Below, one piece after another: positions 54,512 to 63,673 of a stretch of DNA of 64,000 nucleotides. The translations under genes were made by a program, and so were the position numbers. The stretch is from Fischerella sp. PCC 9605 (GTDB lineage Bacteria; Cyanobacteriota; Cyanobacteriia; Cyanobacteriales; Nostocaceae), in contig NZ_KI912151.1 in assembly GCF_000517105.1 (NCBI RefSeq), positions 768,460-832,459 of the forward strand. The letters are read 5' to 3'. Position 1 is the stretch's first letter, and each line of letters opens with the position of its first letter. Under the pieces are notes generated by a model. It was not told the DNA's origin, made no database searches, and was given only the letters and a program-made list of their open reading frames with translations.

Positions 54512-55927
54512 TTAAGCGATCGCTTTTTCCTCTTCCTTATCTTTTGACTCAGAACTCAGTTGATCGAATATTTCCAACATCTCTCGTTCAAATCCTACCT
54601 GAGCGCGATTCGTTTTGCCACCCACGTACAGACGACCATCTGTTTGCAAAGCCCAAATTTGGGAGTGGGAGAAGTAACTCATCATCACACCCAGCATCAG
54701 CAAGGCAAACCCCGCATAGACAATGGGTACTCCTGGATCGGCTTTAATTTGCAAGCCAGTACTGCCAATTAATTCCAGAACAGTCAACTTGACACCATTA
54801 ACTTGGGTAGACATGCCATTACGCACAGTGTCAACCAGTTCGCCTTTGCTGTCGTAAATTAACATCATGCCTTGCAAATCCTTAACCACCAAGGAGACTC
54901 CCTCACTTAAATCTGTTTTTGTCGGAATCCAGGTTCCCCAGATGCGTCCCTTGCCATTGGTGTTTAATGATGCCATTGGTAGTTGGAAAACTGGGCTATT
55001 GTTTACACGCACTTTTACAGCAGCAATTCCCCAGTCTGTTTGATAAAAAGTCAGACCTTGATAACGCAGAGGTTGATTCACAAAAATAGTTTTATGGTCA
55101 ATCTCCCGATCTTCTTTATTCACAACAGACAAGTCTGAATAAAACTGGTCAATACTGCCGGTAGGAGTATAGTCAATCCAAAAACGATTGACGCGCACAG
55201 ACCAATCTTTATTAGTTGGTAGTGTTGCCCAAGGGCCGGCATCAATAATATTTTTCACCTGAAATGTATTGCCACTGGGAACCATTTCTTGGGCCATAAA
55301 CCCAGTCATTGCTCCCCAAATTGACCCCAAGAGAATTACTACAATACCTATATGTACAATAATTGGGCCGATGCGTCCAATTATTCCCTTACGGGCATAA
55401 AGAATATTGCCTTTTTCTTGAAAAACTTTATAGCGGCGATTCTGTAATATTTGCGTCAGGTTTTGTAGAGACGCGGAATTTGACGTTTGGTTATCTATTT
55501 CTGCACTCAACGCGAGTTTTGTAAATTGCCGGGGTTTGTCGTAAAACTTCCAGCGACGGGCGGCTTTTAAAGCTGGTAACTGACGGGTAAAAGTACAAGC
55601 AGTTAAGCTAGTGCCAAAAAAGATAAGTAAGGACAAAAACCACCAAGTACGATATACGTGATCTAAGCCCAGAGTTAAAATAACTTTCCAACTTAGAAAG
55701 CCAAATAGAGCTGGGTGTTCTGGGTAGTTTGCTTGATAAAAGGATAGTGATTGACCTTGTTCAATTACCGTACCGCTAATGCTGAAGAGGGCGATGAGAA
55801 GTAGTAGGGCGATCGCCAAGCGTAAATCCGTCAATACAGGCAAAAAATCCTGTCGCAAAACCTGCCCGACAACTGACCACCAATTTGATTTTTCTGAAGC
55901 TGAATTATTTGTGTTATCTAAAGTCAT
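54512..55927 (-). CDS. ccs1: Cytochrome c biogenesis protein Ccs1 (ResB-like)
   Basis: 471 aa thylakoid/inner-membrane component of system II cytochrome c maturation, acting with CcsA to deliver heme to apocytochromes. Membrane segments at about 35-58 ([20 protein letters not shown]), 85-100, 172-200 ([16 protein letters not shown]) and 420-440; the large lumenal loop lies between the third and last. The histidine in [12 protein letters not shown] is the conserved heme-handling candidate. A fragment of the TGTAGAGACGCG repeat is part of its coding sequence near 55465 (encoding SNSASLQN). It follows ccdA on the same strand after a 144-bp repeat-rich gap. Confidence 0.95.
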   Translation of the reverse strand: MTLDNTNNSASEKSNWWSVVGQVLRQDFLPVLTDLRLAIALLLLIALFSISGTVIEQGQSLSFYQANYPEHPALFGFLSWKVILTLGLDHVYRTWWFLSLLIFFGTSLTACTFTRQLPALKAARRWKFYDKPRQFTKLALSAEIDNQTSNSASLQNLTQILQNRRYKVFQEKGNILYARKGIIGRIGPIIVHIGIVVILLGSIWGAMTGFMAQEMVPSGNTFQVKNIIDAGPWATLPTNKDWSVRVNRFWIDYTPTGSIDQFYSDLSVVNKEDREIDHKTIFVNQPLRYQGLTFYQTDWGIAAVKVRVNNSPVFQLPMASLNTNGKGRIWGTWIPTKTDLSEGVSLVVKDLQGMMLIYDSKGELVDTVRNGMSTQVNGVKLTVLELIGSTGLQIKADPGVPIVYAGFALLMLGVMMSYFSHSQIWALQTDGRLYVGGKTNRAQVGFEREMLEIFDQLSSESKDKEEEKAIA

Positions 55928-55944
55928 TTGAATTACTAAAATAA

Positions 55945-56040
55945 ACTGTTAGTAGTTGGTAGTTAGTAGTTAGTAGTTGGTGGTTGGTAGTTAGTGGTGG
56001 GTGATTATTCCCCTTTTACCTTTTACCTTTCCGCCTTTTC
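55945..56040. repeat. GTTAGTAGTTGG short-repeat run
   Basis: Tandem variants of GTTAGTAGTTGGTAG followed by CCTTTTACC heptads and CTATCTACTAACC, between ccdA and ccs1. Similar runs are at 18617-18632 and 25123-25170. Confidence 0.7.
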
Positions 56041-56071
56041 CCACTATCTACTAACCACTATCTACTAACTC

Positions 56072-56803
56072 TTAAAAAGGAATCCGAGAAATCAGAGAAA
56101 AAACACCAAATCCTACTAACAATACTCCACTAATTGGGTTAATCCAACCAGACCAACGACGCAATTCTAATATTTTTTTAATAGAAGCAGTAAATGTACC
56201 TGCCAAGATTAAGGGTGCTACATAACCTGCTGTATAGGAAATTAGCAGCATTCCGCCTAAAATTAGGTCTTGCGTATTGGCAACCCAACCCAGTAAGCTG
56301 GCTAAAACTGGTGTGCTGCAAGGAGAGGCTACTAAACCAAAACTTAGACCGATTGCATAGGCTCGCACTCCTTGGGGTAATTCTTGAGAAATCCACTCAG
56401 TACCTCCAAAAGAAGGCATTTGCAAGGGCAAGGCCTCCAATAAATTCAGACCCATCAAAATAGCAATAATACTGACAATAATTGGCAAACCAATTCCGAT
56501 TTGCCCATAGACTCTTCCGACTAAAGCTGCTACCACTCCTAAGCTTGCTAGCGTAGTTGCCAATCCCAAAGCAAACCAAGTAGACTGGGCAGCTGCTTGC
56601 AGGCGGTTTTTCGCTTCATAGCCACCAATGTAACCGATGGTGATAGGCAACATAGACAGCATACAGGGTGTGAGACTAGTGAGCAACCCAGCAACAAATA
56701 TGATACCGATGCTCAATAAACTCAGATGCGTCAGCTGATTGGAAACAAGGGAATTAGCGAATTGTTCGAGTTCGTATAGTTGAGTTTGCAGAGTTTCAAA
56801 CAT
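56072..56803 (-). CDS. ccdA: Thiol-disulfide transport protein CcdA
   Basis: 243 aa, six predicted membrane segments. It passes reducing power from stromal thioredoxin to the lumenal side for cytochrome c heme attachment. The redox cysteines are in TSLTPCMLSMLP (about residue 47) and SPCSTPVLASLLG (about 160), both with the proline-flanked form typical of the family. The gene precedes ccs1 by 144 bp on the same strand, a common cyanobacterial pairing. No anomaly seen. Confidence 0.95.
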   Translation of the reverse strand: MFETLQTQLYELEQFANSLVSNQLTHLSLLSIGIIFVAGLLTSLTPCMLSMLPITIGYIGGYEAKNRLQAAAQSTWFALGLATTLASLGVVAALVGRVYGQIGIGLPIIVSIIAILMGLNLLEALPLQMPSFGGTEWISQELPQGVRAYAIGLSFGLVASPCSTPVLASLLGWVANTQDLILGGMLLISYTAGYVAPLILAGTFTASIKKILELRRWSGWINPISGVLLVGFGVFSLISRIPF

Positions 56804-57176
56804 GAGTTACATAGAAGGGAAAATCCTTGAACTGCTCGAATTTTAGCTTAAATTGCGTTTTGGGGTGGGAGCGAAAGCTTTTAATTCCATTCGCAATTCT
56901 AATAGTTGATAAAAGAGTGGTAAGAGAACGATGTGAAAGTTGTTAGTGATACATTAAACTCTTGGATATGCCCCTAAATCCACGGCAATCGCTACAACGG
57001 AAGAAACTTTCAAGAGTGCGTTACCTTCCCTGAAAAAGCGGAGTCAAAAAGAAAAATCTAAACTTTTCTTAATCTCTCTAAGTCTTTGTGTACTTTGTAT
57101 CCTAACCTAGCGCGTCTATGTGGTTTGTTAAATAAATATTTTCTCACCTAAGTTCTAAATAAAGTTCAGCAGTTGG
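56804..57176. other. 373-bp divergent spacer
   Basis: Spacer between the divergent ccdA and S9 peptidase genes. No ORF or repeat of note; promoters for both must lie here. Confidence 0.45.
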
Positions 57177-59162
57177 ATGATTTTTAGCAGAATCTGCAAT
57201 AATCAGACCATGCAATTTTTATCACTTTTTTTTACTACCCTGTTTGCAGTTTTTCTGCTACCAATTTTCATGGTTTCTGCTCAAAGTCCTGCCATTACTC
57301 CAAATGAAAACCTTGTTGTAGAGGGAATACCTGCTATTCCCACAACACTGGCAGATACAGTCGATCGCTACACTAATTTCCGTTCTGCTGGTCTTTTTAG
57401 CTGGCATCCGATCCGGCGCGAGATGCTAATCTCAACGCGCTTTGCTGATACCTCGCAAGTGCATTTAGTTAAGTTTCCTCTTGGTAGTCGCCAGCAAATG
57501 ACTTTTTTCCCAGAAAGAGTCGGAGCAGCAATTTTTCAACCAACGCAAGGCGATTATTTTGTTTTTAGTAAAGATATTGGTGGTAATGAATTTAACCAAA
57601 ACTACCGCTTTGATTTAGCGACAGGAGAGATCGCCTTGCTGACCGATGGCAAGTCAAGAAACAGTTGGGGTGTGTGGTCTAACAAAGGCGATCGCATGAT
57701 TTACACCTCCACCCGTCGTACAGGTAAAGATAACGATTTTTACATTATCGACCCTAAAAATACTCAAAGCGACAAGCTTTTAGCACAGGTGGAAGGTGGC
57801 GGTTGGGGCCCTTTGGACTGGTCAATCGATGACCGCCAATTACTGGCAATAGAAAGCATTTCCGTCAATGAAAGTTATCTCTGGGTGGTGGATACCAACT
57901 CAGGAGAGAAAACACTGATTACACCCAAAGGAGGCAAAGAGAAAGTCGCCTATGACGCGGGTTTGTTTAGCAAGGATGGAAAAGGTTTATATGTCATCAG
58001 CGATCGCGATTCCGAATTTACTCGGTTAGCATATGTGGACTTAACTACTAAACAACATACTTATTTGACTAGCCATATTCCTTGGGATGTGGAAGATTTT
58101 GACCTAACAAAAGACGGTAAATATATTGCCTTTGTTACCAATGAAGATGGGACAAGCGTACTGCACCTATTGGAGACAGCAACAAAAAAAGAAAAACCCT
58201 TGCCCAAATTACCAGTAGGACAAGTATATGGTGTTACGTGGCATCGTAATAACGAAGATTTAGGCTTTACCCTGATGTCGGCCCGTTCCACCGCAGACGT
58301 GTACTCGCTGAATATCCGCACTAATAAAGTTGAACGCTGGACAGAAAGTGAAACTGGCGGTTTGAATACGGCAAATTTCTCCGACGCGAAACTAGTACGC
58401 TGGAAAAGCTTTGATGGTAGAACCATCTCCGGTTTTCTCTATCCTCCTCCAGCCAAATTCAAAGGTAAACGTCCGGTAATAATTGATATCCACGGCGGGC
58501 CGGAAGCACAGTTTCGCCCATCCTTTTTAGGGCGCTATAATTACTACTTGAACGAGTTGGGTGTTGCCTTGCTGTTTCCCAACGTCCGGGGTTCTACAGG
58601 TTACGGCAAAACCTTTCTGACATTAGATAATGACTATAAGCGAGAAGACTCTGTTAAAGATATCGCCGCACTTCTAGACTGGATAGCTACTCAACCGGAC
58701 TTAGATAAAGACAGAATTTTGGTGACAGGGGGTAGCTATGGCGGTTATATGTCCTTAGCAGTGGCGACAAAATATAGCGATCGCATTCGTGCTGCCATTG
58801 ATATTGTCGGCATTTCTAATTTTGTCACTTTCCTAGAAAATACAGAGAGTTATCGGCGCGATTTACGACGAGTAGAATACGGAGATGAACGCGATCCGAA
58901 AATGCGAGAATTCCTGCTGAAGATTTCGCCAGTGAATAACGCCAGCAGTATCAAAAAACCTTTATTTGTCATTCACGGCAAAAACGATCCTCGCGTTCCC
59001 CTCAAGGAAGCAGAACAAATTGTGGCGACAGTTAGAAAGAATAATGTACCAGTTTGGTATTTGATGGCGAAGGATGAGGGACACGGGTTTAGTAAGAAGA
59101 AAAATATTGATTACCAATTTTATGCAACGGTGATGTTTGTGAAAGAGTTTTTGCTGAAGTAA
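57177..59162 (+). CDS. S9 family prolyl-oligopeptidase-like serine peptidase, secreted
   Basis: 661 aa. A hydrophobic signal peptide (QFLSLFFTTLFAVFLLPIFM) follows the start; an ATG at 57210 is an equally good start. Residues about 60-400 form a beta-propeller with WD40/TolB-like blades (NKGDRMIYTS, SKDGKGLYVISDRDSEFT). The C-terminal alpha/beta hydrolase has GGSYGGYMS with nucleophile Ser520, the acid in HGKNDPRVP near 603 and the histidine in DEGHGFSKKKN near 640. Length and order match the dipeptidyl-peptidase/acylaminoacyl-peptidase groups. Likely periplasmic; the peptide substrate is unknown. Confidence 0.93.
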   Translation: MIFSRICNNQTMQFLSLFFTTLFAVFLLPIFMVSAQSPAITPNENLVVEGIPAIPTTLADTVDRYTNFRSAGLFSWHPIRREMLISTRFADTSQVHLVKFPLGSRQQMTFFPERVGAAIFQPTQGDYFVFSKDIGGNEFNQNYRFDLATGEIALLTDGKSRNSWGVWSNKGDRMIYTSTRRTGKDNDFYIIDPKNTQSDKLLAQVEGGGWGPLDWSIDDRQLLAIESISVNESYLWVVDTNSGEKTLITPKGGKEKVAYDAGLFSKDGKGLYVISDRDSEFTRLAYVDLTTKQHTYLTSHIPWDVEDFDLTKDGKYIAFVTNEDGTSVLHLLETATKKEKPLPKLPVGQVYGVTWHRNNEDLGFTLMSARSTADVYSLNIRTNKVERWTESETGGLNTANFSDAKLVRWKSFDGRTISGFLYPPPAKFKGKRPVIIDIHGGPEAQFRPSFLGRYNYYLNELGVALLFPNVRGSTGYGKTFLTLDNDYKREDSVKDIAALLDWIATQPDLDKDRILVTGGSYGGYMSLAVATKYSDRIRAAIDIVGISNFVTFLENTESYRRDLRRVEYGDERDPKMREFLLKISPVNNASSIKKPLFVIHGKNDPRVPLKEAEQIVATVRKNNVPVWYLMAKDEGHGFSKKKNIDYQFYATVMFVKEFLLK

Positions 59163-59174
59163 GAATTCCTGGAT

Positions 59175-59228
59175 GTAGAGACGCGTACGCCGCAGGCGTT
59201 CCCGCAGGGTAATTTCGCGTCTCTACAG
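59175..59228. repeat. TGTAGAGACGCG palindrome split by an inner repeat
   Basis: TGTAGAGACGCG at the left and CGCGTCTCTACA at the right, as in the 30-bp palindromes at 35060 and 49024, but with an extra block (TACGCCGCAGGCGTTCCCGC...) between the arms. It looks like one dispersed repeat inserted into another. Confidence 0.75.
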
Positions 59229-59428
59229 ATTCTGCAAAATCGAGCAAATTTTCTGATAACCAAGCCTATTGATATATGGGAAGTCTGTTCATAACACAGA
59301 TTATTTTTATTTAAAGCGATCGCAGATACACACCGATGAGGATCTAGTAGTAGATTTTCTATTTCAATCGCTGTTTAATAAAAAACGGAGAAATTCGGTA
59401 TATTACCGTAAATAACAGAATATCTTAT

Positions 59429-62400
59429 ATGCGATCGCTCTTTCTCAGCTTCCCCTTAGTTATTTTGGGCTTTCTTGCATCTATCAACACCGTCAGAGCG
59501 CAAGTTTCAAGTGATGGAAGTTTATCTACTACCGTTACTAGCCCTGATGGTTCAAATTTTACGATTGATAATGGCGATCGAGCCGGGGGAAACTTATTTC
59601 ACAGCTTTAGCCAATTTTCTGTTCCCACTGGTGGTTCGGCTGTATTCCAAAATCCTGTGGATGTGCAAAATATTATCAGTCGGGTGACTGGTGGTTCTAT
59701 ATCTAACATTGATGGTTTGATTAGAACTCAAGGTAGCGCGAATTTATTTTTACTCAATCCAGCAGGGATAATTTTTGGGCCGAATGCCAGTCTCAATATC
59801 GGTGGTTCATTTTTTGGCACGACGGCTAATAGTTTGTTGTTTGATGATGGGGTGGAGTTTAGTGCTACTAATTTACAAACACCGCCATTGTTGAGTGTGA
59901 ATATTCCGATTGGGTTAAGATTTCGGGATAATCCAGGAAATATTATCAATCAATCAGCTTTTCAGGTTCCGTCACAGAAGACCTTAGCACTGATAGGCGG
60001 TAATGTGAGCATAGATTCAGGAATTCTGTATGCACCAGGCGGACGAGTTGAATTAGGAGGATTGACACAAGCAGGAACAGTTAGATTGAATCCTGATAAC
60101 AGCTTGAGTTTCCCTGATGGTGTGGCGAGAGGAGATGTAGCAATTAACAACGGAATAGTTTCTGTATCAGCTGTAGAGGGAAATAGTGGTGATATCAACA
60201 TTCAAGGCAATTCATTTTCTTTGGATAATGCTGTATTAACTGCTAGTCAAGTCGGGGAGGGTAATGCTGGCAATGTAGTGGTAAAAACTCAAGGCACTGT
60301 CACTCTTGCTAATAATAGCTTGATCTTGAGCAATGTGGGAAACCGTCAGGGAACACCATCTGTTGGCAATGTTGGAAAGATTCTGATTGAAGCCAGAGAT
60401 GTTTCCTTAAACAATGGATCTGAACTGCAAGCTGGTTTCTATGAAAACTCTAAAGGAAATCCTGGTATCGTAACTGTGTGGGCTAAGGAATTTGTCTCCT
60501 TGACAAATAGTGGAATTTTTACAGATGTATATTCTGGAACAATAGGTAATGGCAGTAATATTGAAATTGTGGCAGGTTCGGTTTCCTTAAGTGATGCTAC
60601 TCTACTGCGAGCTAGCAATCAAGGACAGGGAAAAGGTGGGAACATCAATATTACAGCCACAAATGGATCAGTATCTCTGACTAATGGCACTAGACTGGAA
60701 GCCAGCAATCAAGGACAAGGTAATAGCGGAGACATAAATATTACAGCTACAGACGAGTCAGTTTATTTGACTAATGGCGCTAGGCTGGAAACCGGTAGTA
60801 TTGGACAGGGTAATGCTGGCAATATCACGGTAAAGGCTCAAGACATCGTCTCCCTTGCCGATAGTAGCTTGATCAGGAGCAATGTGGGAAACCCTGAGAA
60901 AACACTATCTATTGGTAATGTTGGAAACATTACCATTGAAGCCAGGGAAGTTTCTTTAACTAATGGATCTCAATTGCAAGCTGGTTTCTATGAGAATTCT
61001 AAAGGAAATCCTGGTATCGTAGCTGTGCGAGCTAGGGAATCTTTCTCCTTGGGAAATGGTGGAATCTTCACCAATGTAGAGTTTGGAGCAGTGGGAGATG
61101 GTAGCAATATCGAAATTTCGGCGAAGTCAGTTCTTTTAAACGATGGTGCTTTACTCGAAGCTAGTAATAGCGGACAGGGTAATGGTGGAGACATAATTAT
61201 TACGGCTCCAAATGGATTACTATCTTTAACTAATAATAGTCAAATTAACTCCAGTATTTACGGACAGGGGGATGCAGGAGAAATTAATATTACGACAGGA
61301 TCGCTTTCTGTAACTAATGCCTCTGCCATTACTGCCATTACCAACGGAGATGGGGATGCTGGTAACTTGTCCATCAAAGCCAGTGATTTAGTAGAAGTTC
61401 TAGGCACAGGAAAACCAGGAGGGACAAGTGGTTTGAGTGCTGATGTAGAAGAAGGAGGTAGAGGAGACGCAGGAAACTTAACTATCGAGACGAAAAAATT
61501 GGTTGTCAGAAACTCTCAAGTAGGAACTACAGTTCTTGGCGAAGGAAATGCAGGCACTTTCACAGTTAACGCCTCCGAGTCAATAGAAGTAAAAGGAAGA
61601 GTTTTTTTCACAGATGACTCTGGAAAAACCTTTGTCAATCCTGCGGGTTTGTTTGCTCAAGTGAACATGGAAGGTGAGGGTAAGGGTGGTAACTTGTTCA
61701 TCGAAACCCCATATTTAAGTGTTAGTGATGGCGCTAAAGTCCAAGTAGCGACCTTTGGTCTAGGCGATGCTGGGAATTTATTTATTCGTGCTTCTGAGAT
61801 AGACGTATTTGATCCAACAGCCACAAACCAATCTCTTCCACAAGCTGGTATATTTGCTGGTGTACTAATAGACTCCGATCAGCCTCCTGAAGTACCACTT
61901 AAAGGCAATGGAGGAACTGTAACGATTGAAACTGATCGCTTGCGGGTGAGAGATGGAGGAAGAGTATCAGTATTGACTCAAGGTGATGGCGATGCAGGTA
62001 TCTTGCAAATTCGTGCTAAGGACTCTATAGAAGTTTTTGGTACATCACCAGATGGTGATGTCAGTGAAATAAGTGCCAATGCAACATCAGAAAGCACAGG
62101 TAGTGCAGGAAGCTTGACAATTAATACTAGAAAGTTGACTGTTAGAGATAGAGGTAGAGTCAATGTGAGTAATGGAAATACTAAACAGGCTGGAAATTTA
62201 GAAATAATTGCTGATTCTATCAATCTAGACAATCAAGGAAGCATCACAGCTAACAGCAATTCGGGTAACGGTGGCAACTTCACCCTAAACATCCGGGACT
62301 ACTTATTGATGCGCCGCAATAGTGAAATTTCTACCTCAGCTGGCACTAATCAAACAGGTGGTAACGGAGGCAATATTACCATCAATACTCCAGATGGCTT

Positions 62401-62971
62401 TGTTGTTGCTTTCCCCTCAGAAAATAGCGACATCACTGCTAATGCTTTTACAGGCAAAGGGGGCAATGTCCAAATTAATGCTACTGGTATCTACGGCATC
62501 CAATTTCGAGACAAGCGAACACCAAATAGTGATATCACTGCTAGTTCAGAATTTGGGAGTGCTGGCACTGTAAAACTAAATACTCCAGATATTAACCCCA
62601 GTCAGGGGTTAACTGAACTACCTGAAAATGTTACAGATCCGAGTGACAAAATTGCCGAAAATGCTTGTCAGCGAGGTGTTAATAGTACCTTCGTCGTCAC
62701 CGGGCGGGGTGGCTTGCTAAGCAGTCCCAATCAAAGCTTAAAAACTGATAATGTCCGCGTTGATTTAGTGGAACCTACCACCAGCACAAGCAATTCCCAA
62801 AGTGCAAAAATCAATCAGCCAATCATTGATACTACTTCCAAACAGATTATCCCGGCACGAGGATGGGTGTATAACAATAAGGGTGAGGTAGTGCTTACAG
62901 CCTACGATCCCACTGCTACCAGTCCTCAACGCATTTCTAAAACAACTGCGGGTTGTCCTGCACCTTTTTAA
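59429..62971 (+). CDS. TpsA/filamentous-hemagglutinin-type exoprotein with internal duplication
   Basis: 1180 aa. Signal peptide 1-24 (SLFLSFPLVILGFLASINTV). Residues about 25-165 are a two-partner-secretion (FHA N-terminal) domain with GNLFHSFSQFSVP, ANLFLLNPAGIIFGPNASL and GSFFGTTANSL, recognised by a TpsB outer-membrane transporter that is not in this window. The remainder is a long beta-helix of short repeats (GNAGNITVKAQ, GSNIEI, NNSQINSS). A 183-residue unit is duplicated (period 549 bp, about 60250-61190), and within it a 30-residue unit is repeated. The C-terminal 170 residues end in a cysteine-bearing end (SKTTAGCPAPF). Possible surface adhesin or matrix protein, as in other cyanobacterial S-layer-like FHA proteins. 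Confidence 0.93.
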   Translation: MRSLFLSFPLVILGFLASINTVRAQVSSDGSLSTTVTSPDGSNFTIDNGDRAGGNLFHSFSQFSVPTGGSAVFQNPVDVQNIISRVTGGSISNIDGLIRTQGSANLFLLNPAGIIFGPNASLNIGGSFFGTTANSLLFDDGVEFSATNLQTPPLLSVNIPIGLRFRDNPGNIINQSAFQVPSQKTLALIGGNVSIDSGILYAPGGRVELGGLTQAGTVRLNPDNSLSFPDGVARGDVAINNGIVSVSAVEGNSGDINIQGNSFSLDNAVLTASQVGEGNAGNVVVKTQGTVTLANNSLILSNVGNRQGTPSVGNVGKILIEARDVSLNNGSELQAGFYENSKGNPGIVTVWAKEFVSLTNSGIFTDVYSGTIGNGSNIEIVAGSVSLSDATLLRASNQGQGKGGNINITATNGSVSLTNGTRLEASNQGQGNSGDINITATDESVYLTNGARLETGSIGQGNAGNITVKAQDIVSLADSSLIRSNVGNPEKTLSIGNVGNITIEAREVSLTNGSQLQAGFYENSKGNPGIVAVRARESFSLGNGGIFTNVEFGAVGDGSNIEISAKSVLLNDGALLEASNSGQGNGGDIIITAPNGLLSLTNNSQINSSIYGQGDAGEINITTGSLSVTNASAITAITNGDGDAGNLSIKASDLVEVLGTGKPGGTSGLSADVEEGGRGDAGNLTIETKKLVVRNSQVGTTVLGEGNAGTFTVNASESIEVKGRVFFTDDSGKTFVNPAGLFAQVNMEGEGKGGNLFIETPYLSVSDGAKVQVATFGLGDAGNLFIRASEIDVFDPTATNQSLPQAGIFAGVLIDSDQPPEVPLKGNGGTVTIETDRLRVRDGGRVSVLTQGDGDAGILQIRAKDSIEVFGTSPDGDVSEISANATSESTGSAGSLTINTRKLTVRDRGRVNVSNGNTKQAGNLEIIADSINLDNQGSITANSNSGNGGNFTLNIRDYLLMRRNSEISTSAGTNQTGGNGGNITINTPDGFVVAFPSENSDITANAFTGKGGNVQINATGIYGIQFRDKRTPNSDITASSEFGSAGTVKLNTPDINPSQGLTELPENVTDPSDKIAENACQRGVNSTFVVTGRGGLLSSPNQSLKTDNVRVDLVEPTTSTSNSQSAKINQPIIDTTSKQIIPARGWVYNNKGEVVLTAYDPTATSPQRISKTTAGCPAPF

Positions 62972-63005
62972 CTGCATGGCTCTCTCAAGCTTACTGTAGG
63001 TTGAA

Positions 63006-63085
63006 TTGTCATTCTGAGCGTAACGAAGTGAAGCGAAGAATCTCGGCAGATGCTTCGTTCCGCGTTGCTGCACTCAGCATGACAA
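63006..63085. repeat. TTGTCATTCTGAGCG dispersed inverted repeat, imperfect
   Basis: TTGTCATTCTGAG at the left and CTCAGCATGACAA at the right, with inner GCTTCGTT/AACGAAG parts. A diverged relative of the perfect hairpin at 63571-63627. Confidence 0.7.
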
Positions 63086-63139
63086 AGCGAAAATCATCCT
63101 GCATTTATGCAACGCCCCAAATTTTTGTACAAAAACAAG

Positions 63140-63299
63140 TTTACAACTCAAAAAGTTAATTTACGACTTAGAAACTTGATTTACAACTCAGAAAGTTAAT
63201 TTATGACTCAAAAACTTGATTTACGACTCAAAAACTTGATTTACGACTCAAAAACTTGATTTACGACTCAAAAACTTGATTTACGACTCACAAAGTTAA
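63140..63299. repeat. Tandem 20-bp repeat, eight units
   Basis: Eight consecutive 20-bp units of TTTACGACTCAAAAACTTGA and variants ending in AAGTTAA. Units 5-7 are identical; unit 1, 3 and 8 carry the GTTAA ending. The 20-bp period is about two helical turns. No ORF runs through with coding sense. Confidence 0.95.
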
Positions 63300-63346
63300 T
63301 TTACACAGGTGAAATAACAAAAATTAAGATTTTCGGGATTTTATTA

Positions 63347-63481
63347 CAATACAGTTCAGTTAGCACAATTCAATCTTTGGAGATCCCCCTAAATCCCCCT
63401 TAAAAAGGGGGACTTTAAAGTAATTTTCCCCCCTTTTCAAGGGGGGCTAGGGGGGATCAAAATCTTAACTGAACTGTATTG
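63347..63481. mobile_element. Complete 135-bp miniature inverted-repeat element with 10-bp target duplication
   Basis: The terminal inverted repeats are CAATACAGTTCAGTTA (63347-63362) and TAACTGAACTGTATTG (63466-63481), a perfect 16-bp match. Flanking direct repeats GATTTTATTA at 63337-63346 and 63482-63491 are identical, as expected of a 10-bp target-site duplication. The inside has the sequences GATCCCCCTAAATCCCCC and GGGGGGCTAGGGGGGATC in inverted orientation and no ORF. Non-autonomous; the transposase is not in this window. Confidence 0.93.
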
Positions 63482-63542
63482 GATTTTATTAGGTTTAAAT
63501 TCCCTACGGGACGATACACGAATGTTTAAACCTAACATTGTC

Positions 63543-63648
63543 ATACCAAGTTGCAGTCAAAGAAGTAATCTGTCATTCTGAGCGCAGCGAAGCATCTCCA
63601 AGATGCTTCGCTGCGCTCAGAATGACATGTTAGAACGCAACTTGGTAT
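63543..63648. repeat. Nested inverted repeat with a 27-bp perfect hairpin
   Basis: Outer arms ATACCAAGTTGC (63543-63554) and GCAACTTGGTAT (63637-63648) are perfect. Within, 27 bp beginning TGTCATTCTGAGCGCAGCG pair perfectly across a 3-nt loop (CCA, 63598-63600). It lies 25 bp after the pstB stop, so it may double as its terminator. No target duplication is evident. Confidence 0.85.
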
Positions 63649-63673
63649 CACTGCTCCAAAATCGCTACGCAAG

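Noticed and set aside
63140-63299. CRISPR-like array of 20-bp repeats
   Set aside because: The repeats are directly adjacent with no spacers, so this is a simple tandem repeat.
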